Virus record (IMG/VR): IMGVR_UViG_3300037341_000136
Location: 1-39,906 of that record
Origin: a virus
Reading direction: 5' to 3' (one strand)
Length of the DNA stretch: 39,906 bases
Part shown: piece by piece, positions 1 through 8,688 of the stretch
How positions within the stretch are numbered: position 1 is the first letter of the stretch
Layout: every line of letters starts with the position of its first letter
Program-made: the position numbers and the translations under genes
The notes under the pieces: generated by a model
The model's database searches: none
What the model was told of the DNA's origin: nothing
What the model saw: only the letters and a program-made list of their open reading frames with translations

Positions 1-353
1 TGCGAGAATGAAATCAGATGACACCGGCGCGGGATTTTTGATATGGCTGCCGTAGGTCGTTTGATACGAATTATTCGGCCCTGTCCCAAACGCAACGTAG
101 GCCTGGTCGCTCCGGCCTCTGCCGTAGGTAGCGGTATAGCCAACACTGAGACACCATGTAGATCCGTCTCCGTTCCACGAGGCGGCACGGACACTGCGCC
201 CTTGCAGACCGCCAGACGGATCGGGACAGTAGATCTGTGTCCAGTCTGCCCCGGCCGTGCCCGTCCAGTACGCCGCATTTGCCGACCAGATAATCCATTC
301 GTTCGGGTTTGTTGGACGAATGACAAGGCCACTCCACGCCGCCCCAGCGACCG
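1..353. repeat. Left copy of 353-bp near-identical terminal repeat
   Basis: The first 353 bases recur at 39554-39906 with six mismatches, at positions 128, 129, 213, 271, 283 and 313 of this copy. Both copies code for the same part of the tail hub protein in the same frame. Three changes are silent and two codons change the protein (Thr to Val, Gly to Ser). The simplest reading is assembly overlap of a circular or circularly permuted genome, with two population variants caught at the ends. A diverged true terminal repeat is less likely. Confidence 0.9.
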
Positions 354-2712
354 GCAATGCCACCGGCGTCCAACCAAGATCGGCCTTATGCCACCAGAGA
401 TAGTCCCCGGCTCCACTCACGCCGGAGGGGAGTAACAGTATCTCCCCTGGCGCAGCAGGATTTTGCGCCTGTCCGTAGCCGATGCGAAACACGCTCGTCG
501 GTGTGTCTATCGGGAAGGCACTGCCGTGATTGACAACTTTCAATGCGCCGCTGTCTGTCGTTGTGGTGATTTCTTCCGCCGCGAACGCCCCGGCAGACGC
601 CTGCGTGACCTTGAACAGCCGCACCCCGAGTGCGGTGGTTGCGGCATACGTGAGTTGCCCGAACAGCCCGTCGCGCACCAGATCCTGCGCCCCGCCGCCA
701 GACGCGACAATGTAGCCCTCCGTGTATTGCCACGGCGTGACGGCGGCCAGGTCGAGCGGCGGATCTGTGACCCCAGACCAATCTATCGTGTACCCGGCTT
801 CCTCGAATGCCCAGGCATCAGCAATGTCCAGGACGCCGGAAAAGACGACCAGATGTCCCCACGCAGCAGACGCCACTTTTCGCGCCGTGCTGCCTGCCTC
901 GCCGGTCACGAGTGCGGCAAAATCAGCGCCGTTATACGTGATATACAGCGTATTGCCCGCACACACGCGCATCTCACCGAGTGCGACCGGACTCTGCTCG
1001 CAGTAGGTAATGTCGTCTACGAAATCGTAGACCGTTGCCCACGCCTCGCCGCCGTCGGTCGAGTAGTACAGCGTGCTGCCCGCAGCGACGAGGATGTGCT
1101 GTGGATTGCCCTCATTGACACTGATACAGCCAATAGATCCACTGAAATTGTGTAGAACGTCGGGAACTGTTGCTATATAATCATCAATTTTGTAGAGATC
1201 GCCGTTTGAAAAACCTGCGAACAGCGGCCCCTGGTCGTTGATCTGGGGCACTGCGGTGCAACTCCCGCCCGGATCGAACCCCCGCCAACCCTCTGGTGTC
1301 AGCACACGCAGCCCGTCCCCGCCAGCAGCCAGGGCCAGGCTACGGAGAAACCGTTCTGTCGTCGGCGCAATGTTCTTTGTCTCCGTATCACCTTCGCCAC
1401 TGCCCGCCTCCACAACGAGTGTCGCGGTGGCTCCGTCCAGGGCTGGGTAGATGACAAGGGGATCTGTCTCGCTGCTGCTGCTGGGCGAGGGTTGGATCTC
1501 GCCAGAACAGGCGAACGTCCAGGCGCGGGAGGTGATGGTGAAGCCTGATGGGTCGCTGCTGGCATCGGCAAACTGCACCACCGTGCGGGTCGCCATGATG
1601 CCGGCCACGCTGACGGGCTGTTGCTCATACTGCGCGGTGAAATCGGCATCAGGCGGCGGTATCAGCGTGATCTCGCCGTCTGCTGGCCGAGCGCCCACAC
1701 TGAGCAGCAGTGTCATCGTGTCGTGGTTCGAGGTGACACCCAGCACAATTGCTGGTGTGTTCGTTGCGTAGCCACACGACGATGACCTAAAGTAGAGACT
1801 ATCGCCCGGCTTCAGTGTCGGATGCAGAACCGCATCAACGCTGACTTCTGTGCTCTGCCGGTTGCGCCGAACAATCTCTCGCTCTGCAATCGCCGAGGCG
1901 CACTCGTTCGTTTGTATCCACTCGTAGGACTCCTCAATCGCTTCTCCCGACGCACCACTCACCGTGAACGTGGCGTCGGGAATGGTCATATCTGGACGCC
2001 GTGGGCCGTAGGCCTTGAACGATGCCACGACACGTCTTGTCCCACCGAGGGTGCGCCCCGCGCCGAGGGTGCCAAACTCGCCGCCGGGCACGTCTGCATT
2101 GTACGCATAGGTGCGCGTCGGCGTTGTCTCCGGCCAGGCGGGATAGTCAATGACGTTGATCGTCCCGTTCGTGCCGACAATGAGTTTTGTTCCGCCGAAC
2201 GTCATGAGCGTGTCCAGGGCATCCTGGACAGATGTGCCCTTTTTGATAACGATGGCGTAGTTTGGCCCAAGCACGTAGTCGCTGCCCGGATCGTGTACCG
2301 TGCCGCGCTTCCCGACGGGCAGATCGGCAGCATCAAAGAGCGAGGTGACGGCAGCAGTAATGGTCGTGGACGACCAGACAATATCGCTCGGCACGTTCGT
2401 ACTGAGGAGGCCGAGCGCATCTATCAGAAGGATGGCAAACCCCTCTGGCTCGTCCCGTACATCAATGCTATCCACAATGCCCGTGAAGATGACGTCGCTC
2501 TCGCCGTTGCACGTCAACGTGAGCGCCGCATCATCACCGGCGCTCACGCCAGGAAACGCGACCACCGGCACACGGCAGGTGCTGCGCTGCTGATTGAAGC
2601 CAAGCGAGAGACCGGGAAGATCGTCGCCGCACGGAATGGTCACGCCAGCAACAACCAGCGTGACAGACCAGGTAAGCGTTGTCGCCCGAAGGGTTGCATC
2701 ACTAATCGCCAT
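1..2712 (-). CDS. Tail hub / adhesion protein, N-terminal 904 residues (continues at 39553 on the circle)
   Basis: The frame runs from an ATG at 2712 to the window edge with no stop. It re-enters at 39553 and ends at 38999, giving about 1,088 residues in all. It begins two bases after the upstream 122-aa gene and follows the tape measure gene, the usual place for a baseplate hub. Roughly the first 330 residues look like a phage tail-hub (gpD/late-control-like) fold. Further on, residues 551-558 read STDGGEAW, an Asp-box as found in beta-propellers of sialidases, with degenerate copies later (for example WHKADLGW and a TAGADW stretch). This suggests a hub fused to a carbohydrate-binding propeller at the tail tip. 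The assignment is inferred from position and motifs. Start and frame are certain. Confidence 0.8.
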   Translation of the reverse strand, partial: MAISDATLRATTLTWSVTLVVAGVTIPCGDDLPGLSLGFNQQRSTCRVPVVAFPGVSAGDDAALTLTCNGESDVIFTGIVDSIDVRDEPEGFAILLIDALGLLSTNVPSDIVWSSTTITAAVTSLFDAADLPVGKRGTVHDPGSDYVLGPNYAIVIKKGTSVQDALDTLMTFGGTKLIVGTNGTINVIDYPAWPETTPTRTYAYNADVPGGEFGTLGAGRTLGGTRRVVASFKAYGPRRPDMTIPDATFTVSGASGEAIEESYEWIQTNECASAIAEREIVRRNRQSTEVSVDAVLHPTLKPGDSLYFRSSSCGYATNTPAIVLGVTSNHDTMTLLLSVGARPADGEITLIPPPDADFTAQYEQQPVSVAGIMATRTVVQFADASSDPSGFTITSRAWTFACSGEIQPSPSSSSETDPLVIYPALDGATATLVVEAGSGEGDTETKNIAPTTERFLRSLALAAGGDGLRVLTPEGWRGFDPGGSCTAVPQINDQGPLFAGFSNGDLYKIDDYIATVPDVLHNFSGSIGCISVNEGNPQHILVAAGSTLYYSTDGGEAWATVYDFVDDITYCEQSPVALGEMRVCAGNTLYITYNGADFAALVTGEAGSTARKVASAAWGHLVVFSGVLDIADAWAFEEAGYTIDWSGVTDPPLDLAAVTPWQYTEGYIVASGGGAQDLVRDGLFGQLTYAATTALGVRLFKVTQASAGAFAAEEITTTTDSGALKVVNHGSAFPIDTPTSVFRIGYGQAQNPAAPGEILLLPSGVSGAGDYLWWHKADLGWTPVALPVAGAAWSGLVIRPTNPNEWIIWSANAAYWTGTAGADWTQIYCPDPSGGLQGRSVRAASWNGDGSTWCLSVGYTATYGRGRSDQAYVAFGTGPNNSYQTTYGSHIKNPAPVSSDFILA

Positions 2713-2714
2713 CG

Positions 2715-3083
2715 CTACCCCTCCGGCCTGCTGAATGTGACCGTGCCGATGTAGCCCGCTCCACCGCCCCACGAGTCGAGCGTGAGCGCATCGACGCGGG
2801 CCGTCCAGGTGGTGGTGCCGTCGCTCAACGGCGCGACCGTGCCAGCGGTGGAGGCGGTGCGGAGATTGCCCGCTTCCACCGCTGCGGTGCTCCCGCCCTG
2901 GTCGTCATCAACCAGGATGATTGTGCCGGTCAGCGTCCAGTTTGTGCCGTGGATGCTGCGCTGTGTCCGGTTCGTTCCGGCCAACAGGTGGTCGGTGGCA
3001 CGTACGTTCGGGTGCCAGGTCGGATCACGCAGCTCTGGCCGCTGGAACTGGAATTTTATGGTGGTATTGAATGTCCAGATCAT
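2715..3083 (-). CDS. Small tail protein between tape measure and hub (122 aa)
   Basis: A 122-residue protein starts with a 4-base overlap on the tape measure stop and ends two bases before the hub start, so it is translationally coupled in the tail operon. It is rich in Thr, Gly and beta-prone stretches and has no membrane segment. Its position matches that of distal-tail or minor tail proteins in other siphophages, which sit between the tube tip and the hub. I do not recognise a specific family. A structural role in the tail tip is inferred from position only. Confidence 0.7.
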   Translation of the reverse strand: MIWTFNTTIKFQFQRPELRDPTWHPNVRATDHLLAGTNRTQRSIHGTNWTLTGTIILVDDDQGGSTAAVEAGNLRTASTAGTVAPLSDGTTTWTARVDALTLDSWGGGAGYIGTVTFSRPEG

Positions 3084-6000
3084 GCGATTCCTCCCGCAAC
3101 AATGCGCTCCAGTGTCGCGCTCAGCCGGGCGTCGGCCTGGTCGAGAATGGTGCTGGTCAACTCGTGGAGGCGGGCAGTGGTATCAACGACTGGATTTGTA
3201 ATAGTGATTCCGCCCAGATTGACAGTCATACCTCCGGTATCGCCCGCCGTGCGTTCCGGTCTCAGGTCCGGACCAGGGCCGGGCGGCAATGCCGGTGTCA
3301 CCATGCCGCCCTGTCCGCCCATCAGGAGATAGGTGCGCCCTCCGACTCCCAGCAGTTCGGGCGCGCCGCCCTCGGTTACCTCATACATGCGGTTGGGCTC
3401 CACCGGGCCACCCAGCGCCCGGCGACCGGCCACGCCACCCCCGGCAACGGTCGTCAGGTCGCCACGCGCTTCTTCACTCGGTATTTGCCGCGCCGTGGCC
3501 TCCTCGATGACCACGCGCTCGACTGTGGTGTGCGTGGTTACTATCTCGGTGGGTATTCTTGCGAGGGCGTTCCTGATGCCCTCAGCCGCCGCCTCTGCCT
3601 CGCCGGGGATTTCCATCAGGCGCGCCGCGTATTCGTCCGGGCCAATTTTACCCTGACGAAAATCCTCCGTCGCTTGCTCGGTCAGTTCTTTGATCGTGGC
3701 GTCAACTACCTCTTGTGTATGTACCGCACTGGTCTGGACATCCCGCAGATGACCGATGTACTCATCGGTATTTTCACCACCTTTGGCTGCCCACTCATCA
3801 ATGCTTTGTGTCATCTGTCCGAATGAGCGGTCAGTCAGCGACTGCTGCACACCGAATTGCGATGCAATGTCGGCGGTCATCGCATCGAGTGCTTCCTGGC
3901 TGACCCCGTCTCGCCGTGCGCGGGCAACCGTGTAATTGATAAGCTCCTGGCCCAGATGGGCCATCTGCGCCGCTTGCTGGCGGGCATAGCTTTCAGCAGC
4001 CGCCAGTTCTTGCTCCTGGTAGCTTTGCTGTGCGGTCGTTAGCTTCTCGCGCTGTGCATCCTCCAGATTAACAATTTGTTGCTGGAGTTGCGCCCGCTCC
4101 TCCTCGGTTGTTGCGGCGGCAAGCTTTTGTGCTAACCCGGCACGCTGCTCATTGAACGTGGTAATCAGGTCGGCAACATTTGCCTGGTGCTCCCGTTGTG
4201 CATCCTCGCGTTCCTGGAGGAAATCGCGCTCCGTAGACACTGCTTTTCCGAACGCCTGCGCACCATTCTCGGCGGATCGCGCAGCAGCATCGCTGAGGGC
4301 CTCCATCTCTTCAGCGGTAAGGGCAGCCTGTACCCCTACTCCTGCGGTCGCCTCCGCCGTCGCCGTCGCCGCCCCGGCAGCGGCGGTCAGGTCGGCAGTG
4401 GCATCTTCAAGTGCTGCTTCGTATGTCAGGATACGTGCGGCATTTGCCTCCCATATCGCGGGGTCTTTTTCGCCCCGCTCCGCCAGGTCGCCACGGATCT
4501 GGAGTTCCATTGCCAGAAGCGCCTGGAGGCCGCGCACCGCTTTCGCCTCAGACGCCACCGCTTCCTGGACACCGTCGCTGGCCTGTTCATAGTCGCGTAT
4601 GGCATCCCGCGCTTCCAGCACGCTTTCGCGCTGGTTCAGCCACTGCTCGGCAGCCGCATCCCCCCAATCGTTGGTGCGGAGTGCATCCATGCCCCGCCCA
4701 ATATCATTGAGTCGGGCAATGAACCAGGGCATAGTATCATTGGCAAGACCGAGCAAGCTGTCAGAGAGTGGAGTCAGGCCCTCGGTAAGCATCGCCTGGG
4801 TTTTCGCCGTGACCGCGGCGGAGAGTTGCCCCCAGTTTTCATACTGGATGGACATCTCCTCAATCGCCCGTCCGTTCGCATTCGCCGCGGCAACACTGTC
4901 GCCCAGGGCCAGCACCGCTTCTTCGCCCATATTCTCCCACAGACCGCGGAAATATAACACGCCGATTTCCTGGCGCTTCAGGGGATCTTCGATGGCGTTG
5001 AGGCCAGCGATAATCTGCTGGAACGCCTCGCCTTCGCTGATTTCGCCTGATGCGAGGCGCTGTTGGATAGACGCAAAGCCCGCGTCGAGTTTGCCGACCG
5101 CTTCGAGCACGGCAGGGTCTTTGAGGTTGACGCGGAACTCGTTAAGGCTATCACCGATCTTATCGGTGTTTATAAAGCCTGCTTGCAGGCCCTCATTCAA
5201 TACCGACAGCGTGCCAGCGGCGGTTAGTCCCAATGCCGCAAAGTCATCACTATATTCATTGAGGGTATCCTGAAGATCGTCAAAGCGATCCAGGTTCATC
5301 TGCTGCCCTTTTGCCATCAGCGTCAGCGCGGCTCCGGCCGACACCCCGAACTCGTCGGACATGCGTGCGGCGGTGCGGAAACTCTCAGTGGTGTCAATTC
5401 CGAACGCCTGCTGAAGATACTGCCCCTGTTCGACAACGTCCTGGAGTTCATTGCCAGTCAGATCTCCAAACGCCCGGCGAGCTTCATTTGCCAGATCCCC
5501 CGTCTGCTTGATTGCAGCCCCGGCCCCGACAACCGCCCCGGTGAACAGCGCCCAGGGACCAACCTGCTGAAGCGCGACGGTAAGGTTCTTGCCAATCGCG
5601 TCGCCAAGACCGGCAACGCGTTTCGTCTGGTGATCTGCCGCGTTCGCGGCCCGTTCCGCAGCCCGTGTCGCCGCTTGCTCCGCCCGGATCTTTTGCGTCA
5701 ACAAGTTGTAGTAGCGCGTCGTGCCCTCGCTGGTGCCCTGGAGCGCTTGCTCCAGGATTTCGACCTTCTGCGCATGCGTAGCCGATGCCAGTGCTGCGCG
5801 GCGCTGCGCATCATCCAGGCGCTCAAACTCGCGCAATGACTGCGCGGTTGCCGTTGCAGCCTGACGGAGCGACCGTCCCAGGATCTCGCCGGTGGTGTGC
5901 GATGCCCCCGCCATGGCGGTGAACGTTCGCTCAACCCGTTGCCCATCCGTGCGCACGGTCGACTGGAGTTGCACAAACGCGCGCTCCATTGCGCGCGTTT

Positions 6001-6085
6001 GGCGCTGCATCAGTGTGGCTGCACGCTCCAGTCCGGACAGATCGATCCCGACCGTCCCGAAAGCAGAGCCAACATGTACGGGCAT
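3080..6085 (-). CDS. Tape measure protein
   Basis: This is the longest gene (1,001 aa), placed directly after the tail chaperone pair. In long-tailed phages this position and length mark the tape measure, which sets tail length and is threaded through the tube. The protein is strongly alpha-helical and rich in Ala, Gln and Glu. A short hydrophobic stretch lies around residues 170-200 (LFTGAVVGAGAA) and long coiled coils around residues 620-700 (repeats such as QREHQANV and AQREKLTTAQQ). At about 1.5 angstrom per residue the tail would be near 150 nm. The start at 6085 has AAGGA upstream with good spacing. A peptidase domain was not seen. Confidence 0.92.
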   Translation of the reverse strand: MPVHVGSAFGTVGIDLSGLERAATLMQRQTRAMERAFVQLQSTVRTDGQRVERTFTAMAGASHTTGEILGRSLRQAATATAQSLREFERLDDAQRRAALASATHAQKVEILEQALQGTSEGTTRYYNLLTQKIRAEQAATRAAERAANAADHQTKRVAGLGDAIGKNLTVALQQVGPWALFTGAVVGAGAAIKQTGDLANEARRAFGDLTGNELQDVVEQGQYLQQAFGIDTTESFRTAARMSDEFGVSAGAALTLMAKGQQMNLDRFDDLQDTLNEYSDDFAALGLTAAGTLSVLNEGLQAGFINTDKIGDSLNEFRVNLKDPAVLEAVGKLDAGFASIQQRLASGEISEGEAFQQIIAGLNAIEDPLKRQEIGVLYFRGLWENMGEEAVLALGDSVAAANANGRAIEEMSIQYENWGQLSAAVTAKTQAMLTEGLTPLSDSLLGLANDTMPWFIARLNDIGRGMDALRTNDWGDAAAEQWLNQRESVLEARDAIRDYEQASDGVQEAVASEAKAVRGLQALLAMELQIRGDLAERGEKDPAIWEANAARILTYEAALEDATADLTAAAGAATATAEATAGVGVQAALTAEEMEALSDAAARSAENGAQAFGKAVSTERDFLQEREDAQREHQANVADLITTFNEQRAGLAQKLAAATTEEERAQLQQQIVNLEDAQREKLTTAQQSYQEQELAAAESYARQQAAQMAHLGQELINYTVARARRDGVSQEALDAMTADIASQFGVQQSLTDRSFGQMTQSIDEWAAKGGENTDEYIGHLRDVQTSAVHTQEVVDATIKELTEQATEDFRQGKIGPDEYAARLMEIPGEAEAAAEGIRNALARIPTEIVTTHTTVERVVIEEATARQIPSEEARGDLTTVAGGGVAGRRALGGPVEPNRMYEVTEGGAPELLGVGGRTYLLMGGQGGMVTPALPPGPGPDLRPERTAGDTGGMTVNLGGITITNPVVDTTARLHELTSTILDQADARLSATLERIVAGGIA

Positions 6086-6098
6086 CGTGCGATCCTTC

Positions 6099-6666
6099 TT
6101 ACAATGCGTGTAATACCGCCAGTGGGACCGGGGTCAATGGCGGGGTTGTGCCGTTTGCGTGGGACGGCGCATCGGCGCGAGTTGCCAGCCATGCAATCGT
6201 CAGGTCGATCTGGTAATCATCCCAGTCACCCGTCAACAGGCTGCTCGGTCGCTGACCGTAGCGCCGGGCCAGTGTGTCCAGAGTACTCGCCGTTTGCGGA
6301 TACGTCGCCAGGAAACATTGCCAGGGGCGCAACCCCCGACAGCGCCCAGTTAAAAATGTCCAGCTTATCCTCGGTGTCGATTTCGTCAATGCCCAGGGTG
6401 TCGTCCCCCGGCTCGTCACCCAGTATCGGGGCAACCATTACCGCCGCAACAACGATATTCAGGACATCGCGCATATCGCCGATATCCTTGAGCTGAAAGC
6501 GAAACGCCTTTTGTGTGATAAGTGCTTCCACCTGGCCCACCAGGGGCGCGGGGATGTCGCCGTGCTCGGCGAGGGTGAGTAGGGTCACCCGACGCACGGT
6601 GACGTGCAGGCCACTGGACAAAACAAGCTGCTGCTGGCGCTGCGCACGCCATGTCTCGAGGTCCAT
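6099..6666 (-). CDS. Tail assembly chaperone, frameshifted long form (gpGT-like)
   Basis: The second frame (open from 6434 down to 6099) has no good start of its own but continues the chaperone with a typical C-terminal segment (RRYGQRPSSLLTGDWDDYQ). Joining the frames needs a net +1 (equivalently -2) shift and gives about 188 residues, stopping 13 bases before the tape measure. Two places allow clean +1 slipping: GGG followed by G at 6336-6333, and CCC followed by C at 6327-6324. Lambda-type phages use -1 shifts here; -2 and +1 versions are known in other phages. The shift is inferred from the overlapping frames. Confidence 0.75.
6226..6666 (-). CDS. Tail assembly chaperone, short form (gpG-like)
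   Basis: A 146-residue protein lies between the major tail protein and the tape measure, the position of lambda gpG. It begins MDLETWRAQRQQ and has a mostly helical body that would bind and protect the tape measure before tube assembly. Its last 35 or so residues (after about residue 112) look non-conserved and Gly/Ser-rich. They overlap a second frame that encodes a more protein-like C-terminus, as expected if the conserved product is a frameshift fusion. The family call rests on gene order and on the overlapping second frame, not on recognised motifs. Confidence 0.8.
   Translation of the reverse strand: MDLETWRAQRQQQLVLSSGLHVTVRRVTLLTLAEHGDIPAPLVGQVEALITQKAFRFQLKDIGDMRDVLNIVVAAVMVAPILGDEPGDDTLGIDEIDTEDKLDIFNWALSGVAPLAMFPGDVSANGEYSGHTGPALRSATEQPVDG
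6321..6339 (-). promoter_or_regulatory. Candidate +1/-2 programmed frameshift site
   Basis: On the minus strand the zero frame reads TCG GGG GTT GCG CCC CTG. A glycine tRNA on GGG, or a proline tRNA on CCC, can slip one base forward and keep full pairing, because each codon sits in a run (five G, four C). The next codon is then TTG or TGG in the downstream frame. The runs lie near the middle of the frame overlap, just before the two products diverge. Confidence 0.55.
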
Positions 6667-6675
6667 ACAGAACTC

Positions 6676-7224
6676 CTACGAAGTTGCTAATGCTGCTGCG
6701 GTTTCCTTTTTGGTGAAGGTCACAATCTTACTGCTGTTCCCGGTATCGCGGACGGCAACCCCGCCAAGCTGCGGCCCCGGAAACTGTCCATACTGCATAT
6801 TGGCCTGCACGTTGTTCGTGACTTTGGCCTTCCAGATTTTTACCTCCAGGTCATCACCCAGCTCGGAAATCGCCCGGCCTTCAATGATGACATAGGGCAC
6901 CCCGACAGCATTCGTTGTGGCGGCAATGATGTCAAGGGTCAGGGTTTGATCCGGAGTGGTCCCCGCTTCGGTTGCGGTCAGCCCCAGCATTGCCGCCAGG
7001 ACATCCATCGGCAGGCCTACGAGATTGGTTGACCACTCGGCTCCGATAATTTTGGACACCACCGAGAGGATACCGACGGTTGCTTCAGCCCGGCCCGATT
7101 GGAGCAGGAGGCTGATATTAAATTGGGTAGTTTCCGGGAGGTCGATGACCTGTGGGGTTACATCAAACGTAGTAATGCGCACCTGGTCAATGCTGAAGGG
7201 AAAAATCTTAGGTGAGAGCGACAT
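6676..7224 (-). CDS. Major tail tube protein
   Basis: A 182-residue protein sits directly upstream of the chaperone pair, the standard place of the tube subunit. It is beta-rich (IDQVRITTFDVTPQVIDL) with a C-terminal stretch ending in a Lys-rich strand (KIVTFTKKE), as in ring-forming tail tube proteins. About 100 copies of such a protein stack to make the tube around the tape measure. It starts with ATG at 7224 and ends 9 bases before the chaperone start. The family is inferred from order, size and composition. No Ig-like extension is present. Confidence 0.8.
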   Translation of the reverse strand: MSLSPKIFPFSIDQVRITTFDVTPQVIDLPETTQFNISLLLQSGRAEATVGILSVVSKIIGAEWSTNLVGLPMDVLAAMLGLTATEAGTTPDQTLTLDIIAATTNAVGVPYVIIEGRAISELGDDLEVKIWKAKVTNNVQANMQYGQFPGPQLGGVAVRDTGNSSKIVTFTKKETAAALATS

Positions 7225-7236
7225 AGAGAATACTCC

Positions 7237-7644
7237 TTATATGCGCCGCAGGCCGCTCCAGCGACTGATTTGAAGCGCGGCCTTTAGCGTTGTATCTTCG
7301 GCATGCAGGACTGAACCTGCATCCATCAAGAGCCATGCGACATCAGGAATATGCGTATGGTACAGAAGCGCGTGTATCCGCAGACGTGCGCTGTCTATGG
7401 TCACCTCCCCTGAGCGCTGATAGAGATAGATCGCAATATCCAGCCTGTTCGCTACGCGGTTACGAGGAACATCCCCCGTGAACGCCACCAGCGCACAGGG
7501 AAGAATCTCTTGGTCGCTATCAAACGCTGCGGGCGTGGACTGGCGACTGATTACCCCGACTGCGGTTGCGTCGTAGATCCCCCCGGGGAGCAATCCGACC
7601 AGGGCGGCATCGCTCTGCAGATAGGTCAGTATTGCCGGACCCAT
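7237..7644 (-). CDS. Tail terminator / tail completion protein
   Basis: The ATG at 7644 overlaps the previous stop (TGATG), giving 135 residues; a TTG three bases earlier is a less likely start. It begins GPAILTYLQSDAALVGLLPGGIYD, a pattern typical of phage minor tail proteins of the gp17/gpU type, which open with a short helix and a (G)I(Y/F) loop and then list pairwise values. Such proteins cap the tail tube and join it to the head. The position between the gp10-like component and the tube protein fits. Family membership is inferred from pattern. Confidence 0.72.
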   Translation of the reverse strand: MGPAILTYLQSDAALVGLLPGGIYDATAVGVISRQSTPAAFDSDQEILPCALVAFTGDVPRNRVANRLDIAIYLYQRSGEVTIDSARLRIHALLYHTHIPDVAWLLMDAGSVLHAEDTTLKAALQISRWSGLRRI

Positions 7645-7982
7645 CAAAAAATCTCCTGTAGCCGCTGTTCAATGTCGGGTATTTTTTGGCTAATTGTCGG
7701 CCAGATCACAGCGAAGCGTTCGGCATGGTTCAGTTCGAGATATCGGCCGTAGTCGATATCCTCGCCGTGGCTGAGAAAAACCGTTACTATATCTTCGGCC
7801 ACGTCCACCGTAGCAAGCAATGCACGGCGTGCATTGCCGGTACGGTCCTGCCAGGGTGCGTCGCGCCGTGCCGTCGCCTCCAGATCATCTCGTATCAGAT
7901 CGGCAACCACCGTAACTGCATAACGTACCTGCTGGACATAGGCCAGCAGGCCCGGTGTCAACGTGTCGTTCCAGGCGGTCAT
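7644..7982 (-). CDS. HK97 gp10-like head-tail component
   Basis: A 112-residue protein overlaps its upstream neighbour by four bases (ATGA). It has the pattern of HK97-gp10-like proteins: an N-terminal helix, an RDDLEATARRDAPWQDRTGNAR block (residues about 30-51) and a C-terminal GRYLELNHAERFAVIWPT segment. The core words, APxxTGxxR and YGxxLExG/HxxR, are characteristic of the family. It most likely helps attach the tail to the head or complete the tail. Confidence 0.82.
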   Translation of the reverse strand: MTAWNDTLTPGLLAYVQQVRYAVTVVADLIRDDLEATARRDAPWQDRTGNARRALLATVDVAEDIVTVFLSHGEDIDYGRYLELNHAERFAVIWPTISQKIPDIEQRLQEIF

Positions 7983-8299
7983 TGCCGGACCTCGATGGCC
8001 GCTACGGTCAACACATCCCGATCCGGCCAGACGTAGACAACTTCATACACCGATCCGACATAGGTCAGCCGGTCGCCCTGGGCAATATCCATATCATGTC
8101 GCCCATAGAGGCGGAGTTGCCCGGTGGCTGCCTCGCCTCCGTCGGAACGCCCCTGCGATACAGACGATGGGTCTATATAGACTGACTGTGTGGTCAATGC
8201 CGCAGTGCCCCGCCGCAGTACCACAGGCATCGTTAGCGACCGTGCATTGATATCGCGTAACTGCACAACGGTCGCGCTGTTGAGTAGCGGTGTACTCAT
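7979..8299 (-). CDS. Head closure / neck protein (106 aa)
   Basis: A 106-residue, beta-rich protein starts with ATG at 8299 and overlaps the gp10-like gene by four bases. The last third (QGDRLTYVGSVYEVVYVWP) resembles the small beta-barrel of head-tail joining proteins, in which a D-x-(L/I)-x-x-x-G-x-x-(Y/W) strand pair recurs. Its position between the connector and the gp10-like gene matches the head closure (stopper) protein. The call is from order and pattern. Confidence 0.65.
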   Translation of the reverse strand: MSTPLLNSATVVQLRDINARSLTMPVVLRRGTAALTTQSVYIDPSSVSQGRSDGGEAATGQLRLYGRHDMDIAQGDRLTYVGSVYEVVYVWPDRDVLTVAAIEVRQ

Positions 8300-8335
8300 G
8301 CTTATAACCCTCGATCATAGCCAGCCGCCACTGCG

Positions 8336-8680
8336 TCACCTCATCTTGTTTTTTGTCCCGGCCGCAATATGACCAATCCGTGCCCCACGTCCCGATGTGG
8401 GAGTGGGCGACTGAGCGGCAATGCGGTTCCATTGGGCAAGTCGCTGAGACCACGACACACTCAGACCGCTCGGCAGTGTCACCCGATCCGGTTGACTGGC
8501 GAATTGTGCCGCCAGTCCCGCCGCCAGGTTGCGCAGTGCTGCCTGTTCATTATTGCTGTGCAATGCAAGCGAGGCTGCATAGTCCTCATCCTGAAGCATT
8601 CCCGGATCTACGGTATCGCCCAGGGCAAAGCGCAGTCGGTCCTTTGCAGTTGTTCGGGACTGGTCATAGCTGAATGCCAT
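8336..8680 (-). CDS. Head-tail connector protein (114 aa)
   Basis: A 114-residue protein follows the major capsid gene after 8 bases. It opens with YDQSRTTAKDRLRFALGDT and continues with helix-rich, Leu/Ala-rich sequence, like adaptor proteins (gp6/gp15 type) that dock onto the portal. A short, mostly polar tail (residues about 90-114) ends KNKMR. The next gene starts 36 bases on. It acts in the virion neck if the inference from order is right. Confidence 0.62.
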   Translation of the reverse strand: MAFSYDQSRTTAKDRLRFALGDTVDPGMLQDEDYAASLALHSNNEQAALRNLAAGLAAQFASQPDRVTLPSGLSVSWSQRLAQWNRIAAQSPTPTSGRGARIGHIAAGTKNKMR

Positions 8681-8688
8681 TGCCGCTC

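Noticed and set aside
463-3826. Long plus-strand open frames inside the tail genes (for example 463-1155, 1822-2754, 3071-3826)
   Set aside because: They are Arg/Pro-rich mirror frames of G+C-rich minus-strand genes with clear family features, and lack ribosome sites.
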